Source: an uncultured Sphingomonadaceae bacterium (GTDB lineage: Bacteria; Pseudomonadota; Alphaproteobacteria; Sphingomonadales; Sphingomonadaceae). From it: 64,000 nucleotides of DNA. Made by a program: the position numbers and the translations under genes. The notes beneath the pieces are model-generated. The model made no database searches. It was not told where the DNA came from and worked only from the letters and a program-made list of their open reading frames with translations. Below are positions 9,231 through 17,400 of the stretch, in pieces. The first letter of the stretch is position 1; each line of letters opens with the position of its first letter. The stretch is taken from assembly GCA_947493215.1 (NCBI GenBank), contig CANLQE010000001.1:186001-250000 (forward strand). Direction: 5' to 3'.

Positions 9231-9472
9231 AAAATGTCAATGCCCGCGCCTTGCTAAACTGTGGTTAGTTTTCTCTGGGCAAATTACCCATATTATGAAT
9301 CCGGCGATTCAACTCGTCTGGCGTTAAGGGCAGAACAACCGTCTTCGCTTTCATCGCAACCGCAAAAATCTGTAAGGGAACGACACTGTTCAAACCCAGC
9401 TTGCAACTGGCTTTGCGGCCTTTGAAAAAAGGTCCGAACACGGTTGAAAAGGGAAGAGATGAGAAGTGGCTG

Positions 9473-9488
9473 TTAACACTTTTTTAAC
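9473..9488 (+). promoter_or_regulatory. CtrA-type box, TTAA-N7-TTAAC
   Basis: The sequence matches the alphaproteobacterial CtrA consensus exactly, with a seven-base spacer CACTTTT. It lies 75 bases before the start of the 97-residue gene at 9563. A second, six-spaced TTAA pair (9496-9510) follows. CtrA control is inferred from the motif only. Confidence 0.55.
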
Positions 9489-9562
9489 TTTTTCGTTTAA
9501 TAAAGGTTAACGCAATCAAAGCGAGTGGGGCATACTTAATTTGATCTGGTCTGCGATAGAAA

Positions 9563-9856
9563 ATGACACCTGCTTACTCCCCCGAAGCACATTTGTCCGA
9601 GACGGAACTTTATGTTCTGGGATCGCTCAATCAAGCTTGGCCGTCGGCTGCCACCATGACTCCAGATGTGATTGGGTCAGATGATAATGGCGGTAATCCA
9701 GCGCTATTTGTCGATGTTGTGCAGGGTTTAAGCGACAATGGCATGATTTTATATGAAGCGTTCCTAACCGGGCAATCCTCTGGACCACGCTTTCTAGACA
9801 CAATGATTACGGCGCGCGGAAAAGCTGCTCTGCAAACAACGGACATGGATGCCTGA
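9563..9856 (+). CDS. Small hypothetical protein (97 aa)
   Basis: No family is recognised. The protein is acidic and soluble, with no signal or membrane segment. The N-terminus (SETELYVLGSLNQAW) and middle (LFVDVVQGLSDNGMILYEAFL) look helical, in keeping with a small regulatory or adaptor protein. It is supported by a CtrA-type box upstream and a hairpin after the gene. The GAF gene faces it tail to tail and also has a CtrA-type box. Confidence 0.55.
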   Translation: MTPAYSPEAHLSETELYVLGSLNQAWPSAATMTPDVIGSDDNGGNPALFVDVVQGLSDNGMILYEAFLTGQSSGPRFLDTMITARGKAALQTTDMDA

Positions 9857-9906
9857 AGCGAGAATAGCGCCGAAATTAGGAAACAAGAGCCATTCAAAAA
9901 GCATCT

Positions 9907-9932
9907 AATTGTTAACGGAAAGGTTAACAATT
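9907..9932. terminator. Perfect inverted repeat between convergent genes
   Basis: AATTGTTAAC, a six-base loop GGAAAG and GTTAACAATT form a perfect 10-bp stem, with TTTT following on the plus strand. It lies 50 bases after the 97-residue gene and touches the stop of the convergent GAF gene. It could end transcription from the left. The stem is AT-rich for a terminator, so a protein-binding site (GTTAAC twice) is the alternative. Confidence 0.5.
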
Positions 9933-10325
9933 TTAGGCGTGAACGACAGCAGACGCCAATGCGGTAACGTGTTTTAGTACAGCCAGCTCTTTGTCGCTCA
10001 AATCTCTAGTCTCATCGCCGGCACAGGCCACCATGCCAACGGTACGGCCATCGCCATTGCGCATCGGTACCGAGGCATAAAGCCCGAGATGCTGTGTCAT
10101 CGCACTGCGCGGGCTACACAACTGGGTAATATCTATGTCTGGATGACTGGCCGCCCAGCTTTTATCGCAAGACACAGCCATATGGGCGATAGTGTCAGCT
10201 GCACCAACTGCATCCGCATCGTCTCTATCATAAAGAGTGATTGTTGCTACCGGCGTGGCGAGCAGCCGCGCCGCCATATTGGCCAGCAGGTCCAAGTCTT
10301 GTTCAACTGAAATATCTCTTTTCAT
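9933..10325 (-). CDS. GAF-domain protein
   Basis: This 130-residue protein is essentially one GAF domain: an N-terminal helix, ATITLYDRDDA strand and turn, LGLYASVPMRNGDGRTVGMVACAG as the central sheet (split here by key residues), then a C-terminal helix. GAF domains bind small ligands or act as redox/light sensors; the ligand is unknown. Two Cys (in AVSCDKSW and QLCSPRS) are within the ligand region, so a redox role is possible. There is no output domain, so it must act on a partner. A full CtrA-type box lies 47 bases upstream. Confidence 0.72.
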   Translation of the reverse strand: MKRDISVEQDLDLLANMAARLLATPVATITLYDRDDADAVGAADTIAHMAVSCDKSWAASHPDIDITQLCSPRSAMTQHLGLYASVPMRNGDGRTVGMVACAGDETRDLSDKELAVLKHVTALASAVVHA

Positions 10326-10371
10326 ACGCGATTTGGAACCTTTGATCTCAGTCAGGTTTACAGAGATGTTT

Positions 10372-10387
10372 TTAACATCTGGTTAAC
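10372..10387 (-). promoter_or_regulatory. CtrA-type box upstream of the GAF gene
   Basis: TTAA-CATCTGG-TTAAC matches the CtrA consensus with the correct seven-base spacer, and its right half extends to TTAACCAT, a half-site form common in alphaproteobacteria. It lies 47-62 bases before the GAF start at 10325. The left half overlaps a small hairpin, AGATGTT/AACATCT at 10364-10380. Confidence 0.55.
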
Positions 10388-10521
10388 CATCCGATGAGTT
10401 TCCCTAGCTAGATTCCCTCCACCCTCCAAATGACCCTGTGTAACATGCTGTAAAGCAGCTGAAAGATAAAGCTTTTTTTAAGCGCTTTCCCTTTTGTTAA
10501 TGCTACGTTTATGTTGCTAGC

Positions 10522-11685
10522 ATGACAAATCCGTTACTGAAACCATCTTTATCGATACTCGATTCGCTGATCGCCTTTGATACGACATCGCGAAATAGCA
10601 ACTTGCAGCTCATCGCTTGGGTCGAGGAATATCTCTCGCAATATGGGATCAGCGCCACACGCGTCAGCAATGCCGATGGGTCAAAAGCCAATCTCTATGC
10701 AACCATTGGCCCGAACATAGCCGGCGGCATTATATTATCGGGGCATAGCGACGTCGTGCCCGTAGATGGGCAGGACTGGTCGAGCGATCCTTTCACAGTT
10801 GTTGAGCGCAAGGGCCTGCTACATGGTCGTGGGACCTGCGACATGAAGGGTTTTATCGCACTCGCCTTAGCCGCGGTTCCTATGCTCAAAGATGCTGAAC
10901 GCCCCGTCCATCTGGCGATTAGCTATGATGAAGAAGTTGGCTGCCTCGGGGCGCCAGCGATGATTGAGGAAATAGCGGCTACCCTGCCCAAGCCGGCGCT
11001 GGCGATTATTGGCGAGCCGACGATGATGAAGGTGGTGACCGGCCACAAAGGTATTTGCGTCCATGAGGTGGAAGTGCTCGGCCATGAAGCGCATAGCAGC
11101 CTGACCCATCTTGGTATTTCCGCGAATATGGTCGCGATCGAACTCATGCATGATTTGGCCGAACTAGCGCGTAAGCTTTGGGAAAATGCTGACCCGCACT
11201 CTCCGTTCACTCCGCCACATGCCACGCTGACCATCGGCAAGATGGAGGGCGGCACCGCAGCCAATATCTTGGCCCGTCGCGCACATTTCCTTTTTGACCT
11301 GCGCTGCCCGCCTGATGTTGATCCCGACACAATCTTGAAACCGTTCAAAGAAAAAGCCGCTGCTATTGACGCGCAACTGAAACAGGCCTTCCCTAATACC
11401 GGCGTCCGCGTAGAACAGCTCTCAAACGCACCGCCACTGAGCCACTCCGGATCGGAAGACGCCGAAGCCTTTGTCCGCAAGCTGACCGGAGACAACGCGC
11501 CTGCAGGGGTGGTATCGTACGCCGCCGAAGCAGGGCAATTTCAACAAGCTGGCTTTCCCACCGTAATTTGCGGACCTGGCTCCATCGAACAAGCCCATCA
11601 GCCCAATGAATATATCAGCCTAGAGCAATTCACTCGCGGTGCCGATTTCATGCTGCGATTGATCGAAGAAATGCAACAAGAGTAA
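10522..11685 (+). CDS. argE: Acetylornithine deacetylase (M20 family)
   Basis: This 387-residue cytosolic zinc enzyme should hydrolyse N-acetylornithine to ornithine in arginine synthesis. The M20 metal ligands are visible: GHSDVVPVDGQDW, GRGTCDMKGF, and the catalytic Glu pair in YDEEVGCLGA. GEPTMMKVV and the dimerisation domain (LTHLGISAN, FDLRCPPD) follow, and CGPGSIEQAHQPNEY provides the last His. The length fits ArgE, which in many alphaproteobacteria stands alone as here. A related M20 aminoacylase cannot be fully excluded. Confidence 0.85.
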   Translation: MTNPLLKPSLSILDSLIAFDTTSRNSNLQLIAWVEEYLSQYGISATRVSNADGSKANLYATIGPNIAGGIILSGHSDVVPVDGQDWSSDPFTVVERKGLLHGRGTCDMKGFIALALAAVPMLKDAERPVHLAISYDEEVGCLGAPAMIEEIAATLPKPALAIIGEPTMMKVVTGHKGICVHEVEVLGHEAHSSLTHLGISANMVAIELMHDLAELARKLWENADPHSPFTPPHATLTIGKMEGGTAANILARRAHFLFDLRCPPDVDPDTILKPFKEKAAAIDAQLKQAFPNTGVRVEQLSNAPPLSHSGSEDAEAFVRKLTGDNAPAGVVSYAAEAGQFQQAGFPTVICGPGSIEQAHQPNEYISLEQFTRGADFMLRLIEEMQQE

Positions 11686-11846
11686 GCGAACAGAAACTGG
11701 TTTGCGCGACGGCTGATGGCGAGACCCGCGCGGCAATATATCAGCGGATTGATAGTGTCGAGGGCAGCTTGGTCGAAATTTAACCCGCGGTCTAACCGAG
11801 CAGGTCAGTTGCGATTCGGTACCGCCAATCTGTGTCAGGGCCGAGC

Positions 11847-11868
11847 CATCTGACAAAAATGACAGATG
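11847..11868. promoter_or_regulatory. Inverted repeat in the argE-desaturase gap
   Basis: CATCTG and CAGATG face each other across ten bases (CATCTGACA / TGACAGATG, 8 of 9 paired). It lies 162 bases after argE and 112 before the desaturase. It could be a weak terminator or an operator; no T-run follows. Confidence 0.25.
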
Positions 11869-11927
11869 CTTGTTACACCTTCACGGCAGCATTGTTTGTT
11901 TACGGTACGGAATGCGAGGGTTATCGC

Positions 11928-11975
11928 ATGAAAAGCAAAAACCTAGCTTTTTGGCGGAAATTGGCCTATTATTAG
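11928..11975 (+). CDS. Possible 15-residue leader peptide before the desaturase
   Basis: ATG at 11928 follows GAGGG at a seven-base spacing and opens a 15-codon frame (MKSKNLAFWRKLAYY) that stops at 11975, four bases before the desaturase ATG and in a different frame. The good ribosome site and tight spacing suggest translational coupling or a leader function. No family or repeat codon run supports a known attenuation mechanism, so it may be chance. Confidence 0.25.
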   Translation: MKSKNLAFWRKLAYY

Positions 11976-11979
11976 GATT

Positions 11980-13041
11980 ATGCCAGCCGTTAAAGCCGCC
12001 CGACCAACAGATATTTTCCCCCGCGAGCAGTGGGTACGCTTAACGCGTATATCGCCCTTTCGGGGTCTTTGGTTGATCCTACATGGCTGGTTGACGACGG
12101 CTTTGGTTCTAACGGGCACAGCGTTGTTATGGGATTGGCATTGGCTGGCTGGTCTTGTCGCCTTCCCATTTGCGGTCGCCATTGTCGGCGGGCGACAATT
12201 GGGCCTTTCCATATTGATGCACGAAGGCGCGCATGGATTGCTTCATCCCAATCGCAAGGTCAATAATTTCGCCGGCCAATGGCTTACCGGCGCGGCGACA
12301 GGAAGCGATCTGCATAGTTACCGCGCCTATCATCTGACCCATCACAAATATACGCAGCAACCCGAAGATCCTGATCTTGCGCTGTCAAAGCCGTTTCCAA
12401 CAACGCCAGCGAGTATGAAGCGCAAAATCTTTCGCGATTTGACCGGGCAAACATTCCTGAAACAGCGCAGCGGCCAAATGGTCGCGGCATGGCTGGGACT
12501 CCAGGCAATGTTGCGCGGCCCGCCTTCGACAGATAGCAATGGCAAGCGCGACACCTCGGCCGGCACACCGCTTAACCGCGGCGGCGCTGCTGGCGTCTCT
12601 GCGCCGGTAACCGATTTGAACGGAGCCATACGGACCACCAAGACTGTGGCACGCTTTCTGCTGATCCAGTTAATCGTTCTGGCCGTCAGCCTGGCAACAT
12701 TGGGCATCATCCCCTTTCTGATATGGATTATCGCGCTGGCAACAACGTTCCAGCTTTTCCTGCGCATTCGCAATATTGCCGAACATGCCTGCACGACGAC
12801 GGGCAGCGATGATCCCTTCACCCACGCCCGCACCACCTATGCGAACCTGTTGGAACGCACGATGGTCGCACCCTATTGGGTGAACTATCATAGCGAGCAT
12901 CATCTGTTCATGGGCGTGCCCTGCTATAATCTGCCCAAAGCGCATGCGCTCTTAATAGCCAAAGGCATGGAAGACCGCATGACGATTGCGGGCGGATATC
13001 GGGATGTCCTTAAGCAAGTCACCCGCCCCGCAACGACCTAA
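11980..13041 (+). CDS. Membrane fatty-acid desaturase family protein
   Basis: This 353-residue membrane di-iron protein has all three His boxes of the family: HEGAHG, HLTHH and HSEHH. Hydrophobic segments lie before the first box and between boxes two and three (about residues 210-260), where there is also a Gly/Ala/Pro-rich loop (about 180-205). Acyl-chain or related lipid desaturation or hydroxylation is the likely reaction; the substrate is not evident. The ATG at 11980 follows AGGA. It meets the cupin gene tail to tail with a four-base overlap. Confidence 0.85.
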   Translation: MPAVKAARPTDIFPREQWVRLTRISPFRGLWLILHGWLTTALVLTGTALLWDWHWLAGLVAFPFAVAIVGGRQLGLSILMHEGAHGLLHPNRKVNNFAGQWLTGAATGSDLHSYRAYHLTHHKYTQQPEDPDLALSKPFPTTPASMKRKIFRDLTGQTFLKQRSGQMVAAWLGLQAMLRGPPSTDSNGKRDTSAGTPLNRGGAAGVSAPVTDLNGAIRTTKTVARFLLIQLIVLAVSLATLGIIPFLIWIIALATTFQLFLRIRNIAEHACTTTGSDDPFTHARTTYANLLERTMVAPYWVNYHSEHHLFMGVPCYNLPKAHALLIAKGMEDRMTIAGGYRDVLKQVTRPATT

Positions 13042-13718
13042 GCGGCAAATTTTCCAGGTTTATCGGCCGTCAGATGACCGGTTTTGGTCCAGGCCAGACA
13101 CCCCTCTTTGCTAAAAGGCGTATGTGTCCATCCCGGTGGAGTCCGATCCCAAGTGCCAGTGGGACAAACACCATGTTCGTCCGCCAGACTGCCTTGCAGG
13201 ATATAGGTTTCACTGCCGCCTTCATGGACATGCTCGGGATAGCTGCTGCCCGGCGCCCATCTGACGATCTTGACTTCTTCGCCTTCAAAGCGGTGGAGCC
13301 AGGCAAACTCGACGCCCGGCGCGCCACCATCTTCAAATTCAAGGCTGTTGATATCGACGGAGAAATGCGCCGTATCCGCTGGATCAAATTGATGTAGCTT
13401 CACCAAGATTATGCAGCCAACCTGACTATGCGGCTTATGGCTGGTTCCAATCGGATTGCGCACATAGGTACCGGTCGGATAGTCGCCATGCTCATCCGAA
13501 AATATACCCTCGACGACCAGAAACTCCTCGCCGCCGCTATGGACGTGGGGATCAAAATAGCTGCCAGGGGCATAGCGCACTAACGAGGTGGCTCGAGCGA
13601 CCTCTCCGCCGACCCGGTCGAGCATTTTGCGCTCGACACCGGGCAACGGAGAGGGAACCCATTTCATATCCTCGGGTCTGAGGACCACGGGTTTGTCAAA
13701 ATCAGCGTTTATGCGCAT
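13038..13718 (-). CDS. Double-cupin protein of the ChrR cupin type
   Basis: This 226-residue protein has two tandem cupin domains. The first metal site is in FDPHVHSGGEEFLVVEG (about residues 57-73), the second in YPEHVHEGGSETYILQG (about 159-175), both with the HxH-x4-E pattern. The family is named after the cupin half of the anti-sigma factor ChrR, but no N-terminal zinc-binding anti-sigma domain is present, so this is not a ChrR itself. Metal-dependent dioxygenase or sensing roles are possible. No signal peptide. Confidence 0.82.
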   Translation of the reverse strand: MRINADFDKPVVLRPEDMKWVPSPLPGVERKMLDRVGGEVARATSLVRYAPGSYFDPHVHSGGEEFLVVEGIFSDEHGDYPTGTYVRNPIGTSHKPHSQVGCIILVKLHQFDPADTAHFSVDINSLEFEDGGAPGVEFAWLHRFEGEEVKIVRWAPGSSYPEHVHEGGSETYILQGSLADEHGVCPTGTWDRTPPGWTHTPFSKEGCLAWTKTGHLTADKPGKFAA

Positions 13719-13797
13719 GTCGTATATCTAAGCTTTGCTACCTCTATTTCAATTCACTTGATTGAGAAAACCGAATAATCAGCTAAGCATCGGAATT

Positions 13798-14754
13798 ATG
13801 ATGGCTTTCCTCATCATCCCTTTGGCCTTCCTGCTCGGCTTTGCGCTGGTCCGCGCCGCGACCTGCACGGTCGCTGCGACCATGCGCTGGATTGATGACG
13901 GTAAATTGGATTGGTTGTTCGGATTGCTGATCGTCACCTCTTGGGCGGGACTGGTACTCTTTCTGCTTCTCCAATATTCGGGGCGCGCCCATATCCCGGT
14001 TGATATCGAAATAGGCTGGCAACTGTTTTTCGGTGCCGCCATCATGGGCGTTGGCGCCATGATCAATCGCGGGTGCTTTGTGGGCACGGTTGGCTATATT
14101 GGTGTCGGCAAGTTCAGTTATCTTTTGACGTTTGTCGGGTTGGCGCTGGCCATGTTGCTGCTCCGCGTGGATGCGCTCAATCCCTTTGATCCGGTCGTGA
14201 CCAAGGGACGGATCGCGATTGAAGACAGCATCGTCAAGCAAGCGGTGCTATTCGGCTTTGCGGCGCTCTCGTTGCTCAGTCTGTGGCTGATCATTGCCAA
14301 GCGCAATATGGCGATGCTGGCGTTGCTGACCATCGGAATAACCGCAGCCATCATCTATGGCACGCGTCCTGAATGGTCTTATGCGGCGGTGCTCAACAGC
14401 TTGCTGGCCGGACAAGGCCTCTCTGTTGGTATGACCGTCGAACTGGCCGTCGTCGCCTTATTCGCTGGTGCGATTTTCAGCAGCTGGCTGAAAAATAAAT
14501 TCCATCCCCAGCTCGGGACATGGAAACTGGCTACTGCCAATCTGGCCGGCGGCTTCCTGATGGGCATCGGCGCAGCAACTGTGCCCGGCGGCAATGACGT
14601 GCTGCTGATGTGGACGGTGCCGGGCCTGACGCTTTATGGCGCTGTGGCCTATCTGGTTATGATAGCCACTATTGCGCTGATGCTGAAGGCCATGCCCTAT
14701 GCGGCAAAAGCGATCGCGCAGATTCCCTGGTTCCAGAAAGCTACGCGCGAATGA
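13798..14754 (+). CDS. YeeE/YedE-family inner-membrane transporter
   Basis: This protein of about 318 residues has nine or so hydrophobic helices and the conserved Cys positions of the YeeE/YedE (sulfur transport) family: RAATCTVA near residue 20 and INRGCFVGTVGY near 85, plus a second half with GIGAATVPGGND. E. coli YeeE imports thiosulfate, so a sulfur-compound substrate is likely but not proven. ATG at 13798 is used (another follows at 13801); a TTG at 13762 would add twelve residues. The gene stands alone and overlaps the convergent asparaginase gene by 14 bases. Confidence 0.8.
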   Translation: MMAFLIIPLAFLLGFALVRAATCTVAATMRWIDDGKLDWLFGLLIVTSWAGLVLFLLLQYSGRAHIPVDIEIGWQLFFGAAIMGVGAMINRGCFVGTVGYIGVGKFSYLLTFVGLALAMLLLRVDALNPFDPVVTKGRIAIEDSIVKQAVLFGFAALSLLSLWLIIAKRNMAMLALLTIGITAAIIYGTRPEWSYAAVLNSLLAGQGLSVGMTVELAVVALFAGAIFSSWLKNKFHPQLGTWKLATANLAGGFLMGIGAATVPGGNDVLLMWTVPGLTLYGAVAYLVMIATIALMLKAMPYAAKAIAQIPWFQKATRE

Positions 14755-15220
14755 AACGATGCGCAGCGCGATCCTTTTTGGTGGTCGCGGGATCAAACAC
14801 CTCTCCGTTCATCGCAATATAGACGCCGTGCGGTAATGTCTGGGTCGCTGCCAGTGCAAAGCCCACGTTAAATTCAGCATCACTGTTACGCAAAGTTGCC
14901 GGCTGCATCGCACCGGTTAATACGATGGTTTTACCTGCGATATCGGCCAGCACCTGCCCGGTCTGCACCATCGTATCGGTGCCATGGGTCACGAGGATTT
15001 TGTCGGCATCGCTGGCGGCTACAGCGCCATGAATGGCCTGCCGGTCATCGTCTGTAAGCTCCAGACTGTCCTTGCGCATCAACTGCGTCACGCGGTGCGG
15101 AACATAGACATTATTCTCTGCCAATATGTCGGGCAAAGGGGTCGGACCGATATGATATTCCGACAGCGCATCGAAATATATCTTATCGATTGTGCCGCCG
15201 GTGGTAAAAATGTCGATCAT
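14741..15220 (-). CDS. Short asparaginase-domain protein (N-terminal domain only)
   Basis: The 159 residues cover only the N-terminal catalytic half of an L-asparaginase. IFTTGGTIDK holds the first nucleophile Thr and THGTDTM the second Thr-Asp pair. Full enzymes are about 320-350 residues, with a C-terminal domain that completes the site in the dimer; this one stops after the first domain. Homologues of this size do exist, so it is not an obvious truncation. Its ATG overlaps the DUF3291 stop (TGATG), so translation is coupled. Amidase activity is possible but uncertain. Confidence 0.75.
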   Translation of the reverse strand: MIDIFTTGGTIDKIYFDALSEYHIGPTPLPDILAENNVYVPHRVTQLMRKDSLELTDDDRQAIHGAVAASDADKILVTHGTDTMVQTGQVLADIAGKTIVLTGAMQPATLRNSDAEFNVGFALAATQTLPHGVYIAMNGEVFDPATTKKDRAAHRFIRA

Positions 15221-15708
15221 CAGGCGCACGCGTCTAGTACGGGATTCGCGGGCTTTCCGTCAGGCGCGTCGAAGGGCTGGGGGAAGGTAAATGCATCTGC
15301 TGTTGGACCGCGCTGTTCCAGCAAGTCGATCTTTCCGAAACCTTCTTCAACCGATAGAATATGTCCGATCGGAATCCACCAGAGTGCCTGATAAACTTCA
15401 ATATGTTCGGCCCATTCCTTGCGGCGGCGCATGATCGCAAGATGCTCTGGATTCCGGTAGACGAAGTCTCCCAGTGACTGGACATCTTCCCAGACCGACA
15501 TGTTCACGGCCAAACGCGGGTCGTCTGGAACGGGATCAATATCAACGGCGTCATTGCCCTCACCGACCAACCGCCAGACAAAGCCTGGCGCTTTGTCCGC
15601 CAGTGCGTTTACCGGATCAAGTGCGACCATGAAATCGGCATTTGCCGGATCGTCCTTTTGCCGTTTAAAACGCAGGATATTAATCTGCGCGAGGTGATAA
15701 CCGCTCAT
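15220..15708 (-). CDS. DUF3291-family protein
   Basis: This 162-residue protein has the DUF3291 look: N-terminal YHLAQINILRFK strand, a Trp-rich middle (GFVWRL, VNMSVWEDVQSLGDFVYR) and RRRKEWAEHIEVYQALWWIPIG, a ferredoxin-like fold related to antibiotic-biosynthesis monooxygenases. No function is established. It sits between lysS (four-base ATGA overlap) and the short asparaginase (TGATG overlap), so all three are one coupled operon. Confidence 0.8.
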   Translation of the reverse strand: MSGYHLAQINILRFKRQKDDPANADFMVALDPVNALADKAPGFVWRLVGEGNDAVDIDPVPDDPRLAVNMSVWEDVQSLGDFVYRNPEHLAIMRRRKEWAEHIEVYQALWWIPIGHILSVEEGFGKIDLLEQRGPTADAFTFPQPFDAPDGKPANPVLDACA

Positions 15709-17288
15709 GACAGGGCCTCAGCAATCAGCTTGCGCGTGTTCTCCACACCATAGAGCGCGATGAAACTGCCCATGCGCGGCCCTTGCGAGCTGCCCAGCAA
15801 TGTCTCGTAGAGCGCTTTGAACCAGTCGCGCAGATTTTCAAATCCGCCCTCTTTGCCAATGGTATAAATAATCGTCTGGATGTCCTCGGCCACCGGATTT
15901 TCTGGCAATCCGCCCAGCTCGTTATCCAGCCGCTCGAGCGCTGCCACTTCGACGCCTTCGGGCTTCCGTCGGCTTAGTGTCGGTGCGATGAAATCCTTGT
16001 GATAGGCCATCGCATTGCCAATCAGCTCATCCAGATCAGGATATTTCTCGGGCTTGGCATCGGGCGCATATTGGCGCAAATAGCCCCAAATTTGTTCGCG
16101 GTCCGCGTCGCCCATCACGCCGACCAGATTGAGCAACAATCCAAAAGTTACGGGAATAGTATCGCCCGGCACATCGCCGCCATGAACATGATGCACGGCA
16201 TTACCGAGCTGCTTCTCCGGCGCTTGGTCATGCCAGTTGGCGCGGAACTGGAAATATTCATCGACCGCTTTGGGGATCACACCCAGATGCAGCTGCTTGG
16301 CTGATTTTGGTTCCCGGTAAATATAGAAGGCAAGGCTGTTTTCCGAGCCATAGCGCAGCCAGTCGTCGAGCGATAGACCATTGCCTTTGGACTTCGAAAT
16401 TTTCTCGCCTTTTTCGTCGAGGAACATTTCGTAGATCAGGCCTTCGGGCTTGCGCGCACCCAGCACTTTGGCAATCTTGCCCGACTGCACTCCGCTGTCG
16501 GTCAGGTCCTTGCCATACATTTCATAGTCAACGCCCAAAGCCACCCAGCGCATAGCCCAGTCGACTTTCCATTGCAGCTTCGCGCCGCCGGAGAGCGCGT
16601 TGTGCTCGATCATCTCGCCATCATCTTCAAAACGCACGATGCCCGCATCCGCGTCGACAATCTCAACAGGCACCTGCAAGACATGGCCCGTCTTTGGGCT
16701 GATTGGCAGGATCGGCGAATAAGTCGCTTGCCGTTCTTTGCCGAGCGTAGGCAGCATGATGTCGAGTATCTGCTGATTGCGCGCCAGCACCAGTCTTAAT
16801 GTCTCATCAAAGGCACCGCTTTGATATTGCTCGGTTGAAGAGATAAACTCGTAATCAAAACCGAAGCGATCGAGAAACTCGCGCAGCATCGCATTATTAT
16901 GCGCTGCAAAACTCTCATACTCGGTGTCGAAGGGGTTCGGTACCTGCGTCAATGGCTTATGGAGATGCTCGGCCAACATATCCTGATTGGGGACATTGGT
17001 CGGCACTTTGCGAAAGCCGTCCATATCATCGGAAAAGGCAATCAGCCGTGTCGCATTACCGGTCAGCACCTCATAAGCGCGCCGCACCATGGTGGTGCGC
17101 AGCACTTCGTTAAATGTACCGATATGCGGCAGCCCTGATGGACCATAGCCGGTTTCAAACAGCATCGGCTCGCCACCGGGTTTGGGCGCAGGCGCGCCGC
17201 GCTCACCGCGATAGCGTTTGAGCAATTTGCGGGCTTCTTCAAACGGCCATGCTTTGGATTGCTGTGCTGCTTCACGATAATCGGTCAC
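15705..17288 (-). CDS. lysS: Lysyl-tRNA synthetase, class I
   Basis: This 527-residue enzyme charges tRNA-Lys. It is the class I form found in archaea and alphaproteobacteria. The HIGH-type motif is in GPSGLPHIGTF (residues 49-59) and the KMSKS-type motif is KISKSKG (296-302). The start is GTG at 17288. It leads the operon lysS-DUF3291-asparaginase with overlapping starts and stops, an unusual grouping for a housekeeping synthetase. Confidence 0.95.
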   Translation of the reverse strand: MTDYREAAQQSKAWPFEEARKLLKRYRGERGAPAPKPGGEPMLFETGYGPSGLPHIGTFNEVLRTTMVRRAYEVLTGNATRLIAFSDDMDGFRKVPTNVPNQDMLAEHLHKPLTQVPNPFDTEYESFAAHNNAMLREFLDRFGFDYEFISSTEQYQSGAFDETLRLVLARNQQILDIMLPTLGKERQATYSPILPISPKTGHVLQVPVEIVDADAGIVRFEDDGEMIEHNALSGGAKLQWKVDWAMRWVALGVDYEMYGKDLTDSGVQSGKIAKVLGARKPEGLIYEMFLDEKGEKISKSKGNGLSLDDWLRYGSENSLAFYIYREPKSAKQLHLGVIPKAVDEYFQFRANWHDQAPEKQLGNAVHHVHGGDVPGDTIPVTFGLLLNLVGVMGDADREQIWGYLRQYAPDAKPEKYPDLDELIGNAMAYHKDFIAPTLSRRKPEGVEVAALERLDNELGGLPENPVAEDIQTIIYTIGKEGGFENLRDWFKALYETLLGSSQGPRMGSFIALYGVENTRKLIAEALS

Positions 17289-17400
17289 GATGTGATAGTC
17301 CTATTAAATGGTTTGCGTTGTTTATTTTGCTTGGTTCTGCGCCAATAGTAGCATTACCGTCTATAGCAAGTTAGAACAGCACAAAAGCAGGAGATTTCAA

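Larger units (their letters stand above)
9181..9562. other. Intergenic region, 382 bases, with operator and CtrA-type box
   Basis: This divergent region serves the nitroreductase (minus) and the small gene at 9563 (plus). It holds the MarR-type operator and the TTAA-N7-TTAAC box listed separately. On the minus strand, 9270-9440 stays open and ends with a TAA, but the only ATG gives 29 residues with no recognised motif, so it is not called. Confidence 0.6.

Noticed and set aside
9270-9440. Open minus-strand stretch considered as a gene remnant (a segment LGLNSVVPLQIFAVAM looked helical)
   Set aside because: The only ATG gives 29 residues, no ribosome site, and no family could be recognised.
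10335-10360. GGAAC-N16-GTT considered as an EcfG general-stress promoter
   Set aside because: It points toward argE, which starts about 160 bases further on, and -10 fit is weak; nothing else supports it.
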